From the NCBI RefSeq assembly GCF_036785885.1, contig NC_092317.1, forward strand, positions 9,922,501-9,986,500: 64,000 nt of DNA, read 5' to 3'. Made by a program: the position numbers and the translations under genes. Below, one piece after another: positions 35,640 through 47,019 of the stretch. Numbering within the stretch: the stretch's first letter is position 1; each line of letters opens with the position of its first letter. The DNA is from Coffea arabica. Its lineage: Eukaryota > Streptophyta > Magnoliopsida > Gentianales > Rubiaceae. The notes beneath the pieces were generated by a model. It was not told the DNA's origin. It did not search any database and saw only the letters and a program-made list of their open reading frames with translations.

Positions 35640-37014
35640 TGGTAGCTGTCAAACTATCAAAAATAAAATTTATATTAAGACCTACTCCCAAAATTGAACG
35701 AACATAGTGGTGAGTAGGGTCATCTCCTCAGGAAACTGGTAGATTTATCACACACAGATAATTTGGAGGGTTTTAGAAAGGAAGATAAAAAGAACAAATT
35801 AAAGACGTAAGGTTACTGAATTTTCAACTGCAAGAAGTGTAGTAACTACAGAATATAATAAACAATTAATTGACACAATCCAATTAAGGAAATAATTTTG
35901 ACACCGGCTCACACAATTGATTATAGATACCTGAATTAATTCACACGTTCGCAAATAAATTGGTTAAAACAATTCAACAACCGCCAAACTACTAATCTCT
36001 CCTTAATTATATGGTGGTTCAGAGACGCTCGTAAACCACTCCCTTGTAAAATAGACAACCCCAGAGACGCTCGTGAAATTTAATCTATTCACAGTTTTAG
36101 GAATTGGAGAGATCTAATTCTAGTTAACAAACACACATGCGGGCTCATTTAGATTAGATTAACTATTCCTACGATACAAATTAAATTACTTGCAAGGCAA
36201 TGAAATTGTGCCGTTTGTCACTAATTTTAAGACGATCAAATGATACGCACCCCCGTTTTAATTGGCAGTATACTATTCAGACAATTGAATAACTTGCCAC
36301 ATTAATCCAATAGATACAAACACTAATAGCCTATTATAACAAAGAATAATTAAATACCCACGAACGCAGAATTCAAAATAGCGCAAAACAATTAAAAAGA
36401 TCTCACAATTATCTGTGCACCGGACCGTGATTATTTCTTAACAAGATAAAGGAGTTTAGCCTTGCCTCATCACGAAGACGCAATCCAAAGCTTTAATGTA
36501 ATTTTTGTTCATGAAAAAAGTAAAGCAACTAATCTAGCAACCTCGAAATCCCAACTCACGTTAGGAAGAAAAGAAAAAGATGACAAGTCTGTGTACTAGT
36601 CGGTTGCTTTTGCTCTTTTAAAGTAATTCCGCTGCCACCTCTCTAGCCAATCAAGTGGTTTGTATCTATAAGGGATCCATTTCCTTATTTTTCTCCTTGA
36701 GTTGTTGCCAAAAGAGTCTCTGAAGATGTTTCCTAATCTTACGCAGCTTCATAACGTATCTCCCAACAATAGTGGCGGCTTCCAAGGATAAGTCCGTGGT
36801 CTGTCTTTTTTACACAACTCTGTGGTCTCTGACGTGGGCACGCTCTAGAATGACTAGTCTTCTAGAATTTGGCCTCTTTTCATCACTTTTGACACTAATC
36901 GTTTGCAACTGACACAAATACCAATTACGAGTAGAAACCCATTACTTTGCATAATAAGTGGCTAAAATTGAGACTAAATACCATCAAATAAAATACACAA
37001 TTGTCTCATAATCA
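35640..37014 (-). repeat. 5' LTR of the outer Athila
   Basis: 1375 bp, direct repeat of 17754-19080. The degenerate primer site lies at about 35616-35634, next to its inner edge, and AAGAT lies at its outer edge (37015-37019). Confidence 0.9.
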
Positions 37015-37255
37015 AAGATATCAGAAAGAAATTAAAGAGATCTCTTAAGTGATTAGCGAATACTTGTTGACTTAGAAAATCACTCCAATATCTCTGAGGA
37101 TTCAAGTGTCAGTTAGTCAACATGAATCCAGGTACACTTCCGTAATTTTACTGTTAATTTATTTCTTAATAATCACCATAAAGATTTTGGACTTCATAGG
37201 TAATAGTTTTCATCAAAACTTAATATAAACAACCACCATCAAGTGGTATCAGAGC

Positions 37256-37665
37256 AGGATATGGTTGATTATTAGGAAATAATTTGGTATTAATAATTCA
37301 TAGTTTTCAAGTTATTTTTAACTAGAATTATTTTTGTTTTGATTGTGCGCTAGTTGACAATCTTGAATTGTGGTTTTAATGTAATTTGTTTGCTTATATT
37401 TTCGGTAAATTTGCACTATCCAATTCATTGCTTTTGGTTGCATATAAATCAATGGCTTTGTCGAAATCAATAAGCATGACGCACAATCAAGTATAGATAT
37501 TTGCTTTGTTTGTTATGATTAGTTGGCACATGGTTCAAATGCACGTGGTTCCAGGATTACATGTGCTTGTCTTGTTTGATTGTTGAATTTTGTGAACCTC
37601 ATGATATGTTGGCACGAGTCATAATATGTGGGACCCACATACTTTCCATGATATAAGTTAACTTG
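37256..37665 (+). other. Copia leader, first part
   Basis: Follows the initiator-Met primer site. No frame is present. It ends where the Harbinger-like element inserts (TTG at 37663-37665); homology to the block at 1780 begins only about 13 bases before that point. Confidence 0.45.
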
Positions 37666-37870
37666 GGGCTTGTTTGGAAGTGAAGTTTTTGGCCAAGTTT
37701 TTTAGCTACTAGTTTTTTAACAACTTTTGCTACAGGAACCCCAAAAAACTTATCAAAATTTTTTACCTACACACTTTAAAATAATATACAAAAAATTTCC
37801 CTTCAATTTTTCTTCTTTTTCCTCCCCACCCAACCGGCCACAACCTCCACCACCGCTTCCGGTGCCGGTA

Positions 37871-38750
37871 ATGAAATCTCAACACCCCAAGCTAAAAATT
37901 GCACCCCGTCCACTTTTTTCTTGCGGGTTTTTTCGCAACTGTACTCAAACAGTGCTCAGTCCGACCACCACCACTTCTCCAACACTCCCTTTCCCGGCCA
38001 CCTCTGATCAGTCAACGCCAAAACCAACATCACCACCACCACCACCACCACCACCACCACCTCCTCCTCCTCCTCCTCCACCGTCTTCCTCTCATCCACC
38101 ACATGCACCGACCAAACCCGATTCGGAATCATCCTCATCTTCCTCAAACACCTCCCAGAGCTTCACCCAATTGAGGTTCCCACTGACTAACTCCCTCATC
38201 TCTCACCATTTTATACACCCGTATCAGCAAACTCAAGAAAAGCCAAAGATTTCGGAGCCCACCCCACCAAGAAAAGCGCCTGATTCTCTGCCGCCGCCGC
38301 AACTATCTGCTACCAAGTTGGAAGAAACTTTTCATGTTGCGGAGCTTCATTTCAGCTCTGGATCCGACGAAGACAAGCTCGGCGCGCTACACCTGCTAGA
38401 AAAGTCACTCGTTCCAAACCCACGCGCAGTCGCGGACGGTGGAGATGCAGGGGCATGCCCGGCTACGGTCATGAAATGGGTAGTGGGCTGTCTAAAAGAA
38501 AGGGTCATGGCTAAGTCGGCGCAGTCGAAGCCGAGGCAGTTGGGGTTGTGGTGGACGCAATGGCGGATTTGGAGGGTGCGGTGGCAGAAAGGTCGTTGGC
38601 AGTATTGGAGTGGGGGAACTTTTGCAGGGGTGGGGAAGGGGGGTGGCGGGCAGAGGGAGAGAGAGGGAGAGCTTTTGCAGGGGTGGGGGAGGGGGGTTGC
38701 GGGCAGAGGGGAGCGACGGGGGAGCTTTTGCAGGGGGCGGCGGAGGTAAC
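37871..38750 (+). pseudogene. Captured fragment of an ARM-repeat (U-box-like) host gene
   Basis: From the ATG at 37871: MKSQHPKLKIAPRPLFSCGF, then FRNCTQTVLSPTTTT, a polyproline run of 18 residues, SNTSQSFTQLRFPLTNS, and ETFHVAELHFSSGSDEDKLG with ALHLLEKSLVPNP. This order (FSCGFFRxCTQ, TSQSFTQ, AALHLLERSLVPNP) is that of a family of plant ARM-repeat proteins related to U-box proteins. Near 38515 the frame slips; the neighbouring frame continues VDAMADLEGAVAERSLAVLE, the start of an ARM repeat, before degenerating into repeats of GCTTTTGCAGGGG. Only the 5' part of the gene is present, without its repeats. It is a transduplicated, probably non-functional piece. The family name is from memory of conserved motifs. 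Confidence 0.6.
38610..38745 (+). repeat. Degenerate GGGAGAGCTTTTGCAGGGG tandem repeat
   Basis: Three to four units of about 45-60 bp, each containing CTTTTGCAGGGG and a G-rich arm, at the broken end of the captured gene piece. A GAAGAA/GAAAAG purine run (38755-38825) follows. Probably generated by replication slippage during or after capture. Confidence 0.5.
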
Positions 38751-38939
38751 GGGGAAGAAGAAGAAGAAGAAGAAGAAAAGAAAAAGAAAAAGAAAGAGAA
38801 AGAGAAAAAAAAAGAAAAGGAAAAAAAATTTCACCTTCACCTTACAAAAATTTCTACAAAATTTTTTCAAAAACTTCTACAGTACACTACAGTAAAGTTT
38901 TAGACAAACTCCCAAAAAACTCAGGTTCCAAATAGGCCC

Positions 38940-40250
38940 TTGATTTCTGGTTTTGGTAAGTTGTTCGTTTTTTCCCTATTTCAACAAAAAGCCTTGCGGC
39001 TTGTTTTCTTAGTTTATTCATTCAAGAGTTTTGATTAACATAATATTTAGTAGGGCCTGCATGATATGTAACTTATTAATATGTTAAGGAAATTTGGGTT
39101 TCTCTAATTTGTGTCTAATTTGTGTGAACCCTAATAAAGTTAAACAACACGTTTAAACTTTTGAAAAAAAAGTCCATAAGATTGGTTCACTAGGTATATA
39201 GTCTTATAAGACATTTATGGATTTCAAGAAAATTTTGGATTTGAATGATAAATTTGGGACAAGTTATAGATATGGACTTTTAATCCAATAAATCTTGATC
39301 CATTTGACTGGTTTGACCAGAATTTGGCTGGTTTGAATACATTTGACCAGAATTGATTAGTTTGACAAGATTTGACTGATTTGACCACATTTTGATCAGA
39401 ATTAACTAAAGTTGATTTTGATCGAAAATTTTGTGTACATCGTGTAATTTTAAATTTGAATATTTGTATGATTATATATATATAAGAATAAATTAATTGA
39501 AACAATATGCCACGAAAATGACCTCTTTTGTGAAAATTAATTAATTTTAAAATAGAACTAGTTGGGTGCTTGTAATTTTGTTAATATTGATCAGCCCAAA
39601 TGAAGGTCAATATTTAATAAAATTGCATATGCACTTGTAGTAATAAACACGTGATGATTATTCGAATTTTTTCATGTGAATTATAAATTGACCCAAAGGA
39701 AAATTTATGTTTAACATGTTATTATTATCAGTGTTTATTATTGCGCCAAGATATCAGTTAGAAGTTAATATTTTTATTCAAAGACAAAATATTAATGAAA
39801 TATTGGTATCTTGAAATGGGGTTACCTTTATTTAAATTTATTATTATTTTTTGGTGTATGTAAGTTTGTTTTAACTATTTTATGTTTTCTGTTCAGTTGC
39901 GAATGATCTTACAAATATTACTACCAATATCAATAATATTTCTATGCTGAATGGCACAAATTTCAAGTTCTAAAAAGAAAATCTCTTAATTGTTCTTGGA
40001 GTAATGGATCTCGACTTTGCGTTAAGGGATGATTTTCCTCCACCTCTTATAGATTAGAGTACATTTGATGAAAAGAGGAATAAGGAAAGGTGGGAGAGAT
40101 CAAATCGCCTGTGTTTGATGATCATTAAAAAGGACGTTCCAAAAGCATTCAGAGAAACAATATCAGAAACGACAATTATGGCAAAGGCGTTCCTCCAGGA
40201 CGTTAAAAAAAAGTTTGTCAAGAACAAAAAGTTTAACAAATAATATATCT
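38940..40250 (+). pseudogene. Copia leader and decayed gag fragment
   Basis: 38940-39955 is the sister of 1780-2800. Past 39890 a plus-strand frame reads NDLTNITTNINNISMLNGTN, FK, stop, KENLLIVLGVMDLDFALRDD, FPPPL, then KERWERSNRLCLMIIKKDVP and KAFRETISETT, KAFLQDVKKKFVKN. This is the UBN2-type gag start of copia elements (WxxSNRLxLMxMK, AKxFLxxIxxxF). Stops interrupt it and it ends near 40245. Protease, integrase and reverse transcriptase are gone. Confidence 0.65.
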
Positions 40251-41389
40251 CAATAATCACTTAACTAATACGATTAAAATTAATATATCTCAATAATTGC
40301 TTCACCTACTTCCAAAATATATACACAAAATATATTTAAGACACTTTTTTCTTTTTTTTTTCTTTTTATTTTTTTCCTTCGCCTACTTCCCTCCAGTCCA
40401 ATGCAAAAAATTTACTAAATATCCTAATTCTTCACACCCATTTCTGATATGTTATCATGCTCATCTAGGAGTCCAGGCAAACTTGATGTGCCTCGAATAT
40501 AAGTCGTTAACTTTTAAAATAAAAACAGCCATATTTTTATAAAGGAAAATTGAAATAATTGAAATCGTGCTCATTTGATTTACTCCAATTAATCTAAGGC
40601 ACAAACAAAATTATGTAATCGAAAGTGCCAATTGCAGAAGTCCTTATTCCTTGCCGTACAACTCCATGTATCCCAATTGCTAAACTCGTAGATACAAGAT
40701 GACTTGTAATGAACTCTATTTGTCCGTGTAGTTGACTTGATTGTATTGGATGTTTTATTCTTTAAGACGTGATGCTGTTGCAAAAATTCAATATATATAT
40801 ATATATATATGTATATATATCTATCTTAGGTCCCTTTTCATTAACTGTAAGGGCAAAGGGGGCCTTTTGATCATCATTTCGATTACTAAATTAGTTTTTT
40901 GATTTCTTGTCAAGAGATGTAAAATAAGCTATCTTTAGATTTTGTTCCCAATGTCTAGCAGCCAAAAATGATGCCACGGACAAAAAGCTTCAGCAATTAT
41001 CTCAGAAAGCAATATTCAGCCCTCCGTAGAGCTGAATTCCAAGCTTCAGTGGCCAAAATTAATGATATTGCTTTTTGGTTGGATTTGTAGTCTTGTTCCT
41101 TGGCAATTTCAAATTTTCAATTTTCTGACGGCTAACAAGATTGTTTAAATCGATTTTATAAGGGATTATTTCATAATGTTTTGCATAATAGAGTGCTGTG
41201 GTCGATTGGAAGTTGGCATTACTCTAATCCATCCCATCACAAGTTATAATTACTATTGTACTATTCACGATAACAAGTTTGGTAAACTTGTAATAAAAAC
41301 AAAAAAGCTTCGGGACTGATCTAAAATGTTTGGACTGAATTGGTAATTCCTCAATGTACCTACTTAACTACAACCCAAGAAAAAACTAA

Positions 41390-41925
41390 GGGCTTTTGGT
41401 TTAGCGATTTTTCATATAACTTCTCTATAATTTCAAAAACTATATATAACCCTCTCATAATTTATACTAAAGTATAAAAATGATGGAAATGACTAAAGTG
41501 ACTAAAATATATAAGCGAAATATGTATGACACTTTAACTCCGTATGGTTATATATCAAAATTATCAAAATTACCATTGTTTAAAAATTAAATTTACTAAA
41601 GTGACTAAAATATATAAACATAATATGTATAATAATTTAATCCTGTATGGTTTTATTTTTTACTAAATAATCCCCTTATGATTTAATGTTTTGCCAGATA
41701 ACTCCCTTATATTTTTTTAAATATATACATAATCCCCCGTGGTTAATAAATATTTTTGAACTGTACATAGGTGTACTTTTGACATTTTAATTGACTATAT
41801 TGTACAATGTAGATTCCATTATTTTGACATTTTAATTCAAACCATAAGTAAATTATGTACAGCTTTCGAAATCATAGAGGATTATGTGAAAAGACGCTAA
41901 ACCATAAGGGGAAAAATTTTACCCA
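41390..41925. repeat. AT-rich MITE-like repeat (relatives at 45170-45655, 58775-59265)
   Basis: Starts TTTTGGTTTAGCGATTTTTC and ends with GAAAAGACGCTAAACCATAAGG, forming imperfect inverted ends. The interior has TATATAACCCTCTCATAATTT-like words shared with the two relatives. It is present only in the first beta copy. No coding sequence. No clear target duplication was found, so the class is unknown. Confidence 0.45.
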
Positions 41926-43230
41926 AAAATCAATGATGTGATTGTGAAGACAATAGCAGTCATCCATCTTCTCATCGAACCAAATGATTAACCAAATTTG
42001 CTGTCATCTTTAGATTAGTATTTCTAAACAGATATTCTACTCGAATTGATGTACCAATTGTAGATCCAGGAGTCCTAAAGAGTCATTAAGCATGATTGTT
42101 CTATACTTCAACTGTGAACAACGGGCTTAAGGATCGAAGGCTCTAATTGTGATCTGTAATTTATATGATCAAACAATTATTATATACTCAACAAACAACA
42201 TGTCTATGCAGTAACACAACTGATCTGCATGGGGGTATCATTCAATTGCAGATTTCACCATGAATGTTATGTTTTCGCTCAAAATTTATTTCAACCATTC
42301 AAAATTGAAATGGGGTGATCTCAACCATCAATCTTACCCTAATTTCAAAATCCCATCATTCTTCCGGCGTACACTTATTCCCTTTTTTTAAAAAATAAAA
42401 ATAAAAATCGAAGGTTATGAGTTGCTACCAAACTAATTTTAACAATTATAAGAAAACGAAAAGGAAAGCTTAGTTCTACCCACTGTATACCTCCAATTAG
42501 GTCCATTTGTTAATAAACACCAGCATATAGCCACTCTATGCCTCTAATTTTAGTCTAAATTTTTTGTTTTAACTTGGTCCTTTATGCCTTTGTACATTGT
42601 CCTAAAATAAGGAGCCTGTCATTTTCTATACTACAATTTTTTGAAGATGAAATGAAGTAGGATTACTGCATAAACTATGTAGTTGAGCCGGAAACTTTCA
42701 GTTCAATTGGTTGGTTTGGCTTATAGAGCCAACGAGACTTTGATCTGGTAACTAAAACAAAAAAGATTGAAGTCCCAAGAAAAATGATTCCGGTCTTTGG
42801 CATTCGAACAATGTGATTACCCTATCAATAGTCCTTTTCCGTGGAACAAAATTATAGCAGAGATGAAAGATTTTCTTTATTTTCTGTACTGTAACGGGGA
42901 AATTTGCTAAGGCCATAATTACATAAATTTACTAGTTTTTATTACAAGAAAGAAGCGGCCTGGAGAAAGAGCACGAAGAGTAAGAATCAAGGTTTTGGAA
43001 CATCTGTAACCACACTGTGCAATGGACGGTCTCAGATCGAGTCGAAGGAGGCCGACTAAGTTTGCCAGTTTGGGAGGTTGATGAAAAAATGTTCCAGACT
43101 TACCACGGCTCCTAGGCCAAAGATGAGACCTTGTATTGCACAGTGCGATTGCAACCCTTCTCAAGAATCAATCCAACACTTGTATCAAGACAAGAATACA
43201 GAATCTGCAGCATTCGGCCATGTTAAGAAT

Positions 43231-44990
43231 TCAAGGAAGTGGGGATGGAATAACAAGAAGAGGAATTTTGCGACGAACTGCAACGTCAGGGCATTCTGTC
43301 ATATCCAACTCTTTTCCCTGTGCTCCGGGAAATTGCCAATCAAACTTGCTTACCAAATTTGCCAACACAAGTTCATTACTAGCAACAGCAAAAGCGATTC
43401 CAGGACAACCCCTCCTACCAGCACCAAATGGGATTAACTGGAAATCATGCCCTTTAAAATCCACAGAGGAATCCAAAAATCTCTCTGGCTTAAAGTTCTC
43501 AGGTTCATCCCAATACGCGGGATCTCTACCTATTGCCCAAGCATTGATGATCACCATTGTACCAGCTGCAATATCATATCCCATTATTTTGACATCTTCT
43601 CTTGCCTCTCTAGGAACCAGCAACGGAATTGGAGGATGTAAGCGAAGAGTTTCCTTGGTCACTGCTTTTAAATAATGCATCTTTTCTAAGTCAGCCTCAG
43701 ATATCTCTTCCTTGAGACCAACAACCTCTCTAATTTCAGTTTGCAGTTTCTTTAGGACGATGGGGTGTCTTAAGACCTCTTGTCATTGTCCATTCTGCAA
43801 CTGTTGCCGTGGTATCAGTTCCAGCAGAGAATACATCCTACAGCTAAAAAATGTGCACTTGTACAGTAATTTTGTTGATTCTCTTGACCAAAGCCCAAAG
43901 CTTTTTGGCAATAGTTTTACAGTAATTTTGTTGATTGCCCGTGAGAATGATCAGAGATGACGCAATGAGTTATGACTGAGAAAATGAAGCTTAATGATTT
44001 TATATTCACTGCAGAGAAAATTGTGCTTACCAATATTATAGCTTTGACGCTGTCCCTGTCCATGGTTACACCTGTTGCGTTATCTTTATAGATTTTCAGC
44101 AAAATATCAAGAAAGTCTTCTCTGCTTTCACCATCAATCGTCTCACCACTTGGCCTGCAGGAATATTTTTCCACTGCACCATCCAACCTTTCTTGGACCA
44201 CGCCCTCCAAGAACTCATCTACTTCTCTAGCAACGCGATCCACTCTGGCATCGTAACCATTAACTCGATTAATCCAGCGGAGACAGGGCACAGATTTGAC
44301 TAAACTTCCTCCGTTCAGTAACTCCAAGAATTGGCCCAACAGCAGCTTGAATTTCTTTCCAGTTTCCCCTCCACCGTATTTCCTCCCAAAGCCGATCTGC
44401 ATACAATATCATTAGTCAGCGAAACAAACATTTCGCTCAAATTCACAGGTGTCGAATCCAAAGAAGCGTCTTTAATCTTCTGCATCATAATCGACGTTTC
44501 CTCTTCCCTTATATTACGAAACGCCTGAACTTTTTTGTTGCTCAGGAGCTGAAGAACACAAATACTCTTTTAACTGTCTCCAATACTCGCCATAGGGTGC
44601 TACCGATATATCCTTCATGTTATAGAGAAGTTTATTAGCTGTGCTCGAAAATGGCCTATCAGAGAAAATCAAATCGTGGGTTTTCATGATTAGGCTAGCT
44701 CCATCAGCTGATGAAACTACAACCGTTGGAACACTACCAAATTTGAGAAACATGATTGGACCATATTTTTGGGCTAAGGAGTGGAGAGGATAGTGAAGCA
44801 GTGAGCTTAGCTGATGAAGATTTCCAATAATCGGAAGTCCTGGTGGCGATGGTGGCTGATTCTTTCTCGAATTTGAAACTAATTTGAAGAGAAACCACAG
44901 TAAGATTAAAGGAAAAAGCGAAAAAAAGATTGGATGAAACATATATACATCAATCTTTAGCTCCGATACCAAGCCTGAGGAGCTTGCCAT
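43231..44990 (-). pseudogene. P450-5: type II CYP71-family cytochrome P450, three frame lesions
   Basis: Exon 1 44031-44990 (ATG, membrane segment, [21 protein letters not shown]); phase-0 intron 43838-44030 (GTAAGC...TAG); exon 2 43231-43837 ([29 protein letters not shown], stop). Lesions: an extra T at 44568-44571 after WRQLK; a missing base near 44383-44392, between CRSA and GRKYGGGE; an extra base near 43776-43784 just after VAEWTMT. The first and third are private; the second is shared with P450-7. Its intron is 0.19 kb against 1.8-2.3 kb in type I genes. It would have been an ER-bound monooxygenase of unknown substrate. Confidence 0.9.
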
Positions 44991-45145
44991 TTGCTTTCAT
45001 CTCCCCTGTATTTTGCTCAGGCTACAAGACTCTGATTTCAGACAAAAAATTGGAAAACAAGAACGGACAAGCTTGTGTCAGTTGGCAGGCGTGTGGTATC
45101 TATATGGATAGACTTGCAGAAAAATGACAAAAGAGGAAGAGGATG

Positions 45146-45675
45146 GAAAAATAAGGACAAATCTATAAGGAGAAAATTACACTTTACTCCCATATAGTTT
45201 AGTATTTTTGTATATAATTCTCTTATAGTTTCAAAAATTATATATAACCCCTTTTACTTTGGATTAAAGTGTCAAAATGACGAAAATAGTCATTCGTAAT
45301 GAAACCTTTTAAAATGTCAAAATAACCATTGTTTAAAAATTAAAATGATTGAAGTAACCAAAATATAAAACATAATATACATAATACGTTAACTCCACAT
45401 GGTTTTATATTTATCATATAACCCCCTTATGGTTTAATATTTTATCATATAATCCCTTTAAGATTTTCAAAATATACACATAACCCTCCTGTGGTTAATA
45501 AATAATTTTTCAACTTTATATAGGGGTATTTTGACATTTTATATGAATTCGTTATGACATTTTAATTCAAATCATGAGAAGATTATATATAACTTTTGAA
45601 ACCGTAGGGGGTTATGTACAAAAATACTAAACCACAAGGAATAAAATGTAATTGCCTGAAAAATAAGGACAAATC
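45146..45675. repeat. MITE-like repeat upstream of P450-5 with 18-bp flanking direct repeats
   Basis: Inverted ends (left AATTACACTTTACTCC, right read inward AATTACATTTTATTCC), both followed by a TTTAGTATTTTTGTA word. Flanked by GAAAAATAAGGACAAATC at 45146-45163 and 45658-45675. The same arrangement exists at 58745-59280 upstream of P450-7, so it predates the beta duplication. No coding sequence. Confidence 0.6.
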
Positions 45676-47019
45676 GAAACCTCTTACAACATGAGAACAT
45701 ATGAGAACAACAAGGACTGGTTTTTTTTTTTTTTTTTTTTACTACGTGCATTGAACTATAGAATTTCAGACAAAACTACAACTTAAAATTTATAACTTTG
45801 GGATAGTAAAAAAAGAAAGGGAGAGAAGCTAAAACAATTTCACCTGAGTTTTTTATATTTTTATATCTTGATTAACTGTTTGTATTCTGAATCTTGCTCA
45901 ATTCCCGTCACAAATGAAAAATATGATTAAACAACAACTGCATTATAATCAAAATAATAGTACGACCCAATATCCATATATTGGGAACAAAAATACAAAA
46001 TGAATCCACATATCCATAATCCAAAATGTATGGAAATCAACATACAAAATGAATCCATATATCCATAATCCAAAATGAATTTGGCAAATAAAGGGAACAA
46101 AAATAAAACCACAATTATAGGGTAAAAAAGAGGAAAATAATTAATTCTTCCGCATTGACGTTTAAAATGAATTCCGGTCTAGAAAAGCCAGGAACATAAT
46201 TTGGCAACGGAAAAACAAAGGGAAACCAATAAACAATACTATTGGTCCAAAAAGTAAACACCACGGATCGTAAGCCCCGTTCTATTAGCCTCAATGGACC
46301 AAGTGAATAACTGTTTTTCGGCCAAGGTACTTCTGGACAAGAATCACAGGGCTCCACACGCGTCTCAGCCCATCACATAAATGTGATTGACTCCCAAGTC
46401 CAAGAAGTTTGCTTGTTTCCAAGCCTGTATCTCTACAGTAAATGGCCCGTGGACTTTCCTGGGCCTGGCCCCACATAGGTGTTGACCTTGACCCGGTCAC
46501 TTCGTCCGCGGTGCAATGCTTCGATGGACTTCAAAACATAAATTAAACATGGGCATACTTCTTAAGAATTCACGATGTGGGCGGAGATAATTTCTACTCT
46601 TAAGCTATTGAGCTAGACCCCTAGGCAAAACCTTAAGGTAGAGAAGTAAAAGAGCAGGGGAGGGAAAACCGGCCTTCTCAGTCAATTATTCTAGCAGAAA
46701 TTCAAAGATTGAAGAATCCGAGGATGCTGCAAAATGCTAAGGAGGAGCAAAGTTTAGGTACTTCCAGGATGCGTTATTATCACTTTATCCCCTTAAAACT
46801 ATATTACTATTATCAATTTACTTCTTAATATTATCTTTTAGTCACTTCACTCTTATAAGTAATTCAATTCAACATTTTTTATATACAAAAAAATTAAACA
46901 AAATACCTTTTTATTTTTTTATATTATTACATTATTATTATCACTTATTAATAGTACGAGAACTTCCACTAGAAATAAGACCACAAAAATAAAAAAGAAA
47001 GCATATGAATACGAAGCCA

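Larger units (their letters stand above)
17754..37014 (-). mobile_element. Outer Athila-lineage Ty3/gypsy retrotransposon (decayed), with nested insertions
   Basis: LTRs at 17754-19080 and 35640-37014 are direct repeats starting TGGT(A/G)GCTGTCAAAC and ending ATCA. They are flanked by the exact 5-bp duplication AAGAT (17749-17753, 37015-37019). On the minus strand the order is 5' LTR, degenerate tRNA-Asp primer site (TGGCACCGTTGTCAGGGA), gag, protease, reverse transcriptase, RNase H, integrase, an extra 3' ORF, a G-rich polypurine tract (AGTGTGGGGGGATT) abutting the 3' LTR. Many stops and shifts occur in every domain. Total 19.3 kb, of which about 7.8 kb is the inner Athila and 0.8 kb a hAT-like element. 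Confidence 0.93.
17433..37241 (+). mobile_element. Ty1/copia LTR split by the Athila insertion
   Basis: The two pieces (about 17433-17753 and 37020-37241) rejoin across one copy of AAGAT. The left piece has a TATAAATAG promoter-like word near 17655. The right piece ends CCACCATCA, followed by AG and then TGGTATCAGAGC (37244-37255), the initiator-Met tRNA primer site of copia elements on the plus strand. Leader sequence and a decayed gag (39890-40245) follow. The left LTR boundary is approximate and no second LTR was found, so the element is truncated. Polarity is opposite to the Athila element inside it. Confidence 0.55.
37666..38939. mobile_element. PIF/Harbinger-like non-autonomous element with a captured gene piece
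   Basis: 1274 bp with inverted ends: left GGGCTTGTTTGGAA, right (read inward) GGGCCTATTTGGAA. It is flanked by TTG on each side (37663-37665, 38940-38942). The empty site exists in the sister copy at 1786-1800 (AACTTGATTTCTGG with one TTG), which proves the insertion and its limits. GGGCCTGTTTGG-type ends and a 3-bp duplication fit PIF/Harbinger (Tourist-like) elements, though TTG departs from the usual TWA target. The interior is unusually GC-rich and codes for part of a host gene (37871-38750). It carries no transposase. Confidence 0.75.
40265..45714. repeat. Beta duplicon, first copy (sister 52220-59304)
   Basis: Holds P450-5 and its 3' and 5' flanks. It matches 52220-59304 once two insertions there (hAT-like, copia-type) are removed. 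Differences: about 320 bp (40570-40890) and about 1.32 kb (41285-42610, AT-rich with a MITE-like part) present only here. It ends in the junction AACAACAAGGACTGG plus T-run at 45707-45740, identical in position to 59295-59335. Confidence 0.85.

Noticed and set aside
38755-38895. Lys/Glu-rich coding sequence at the end of the captured gene piece
   Set aside because: Pure purine microsatellite sequence; different frames give equally long low-complexity peptides.
43136-43675. 179-codon plus-strand frame, also seen at 54625-55164
   Set aside because: It is antisense to P450 exon 2 in both copies; the antisense stop-free frame follows from codon structure, and the sense strand carries all P450 motifs.
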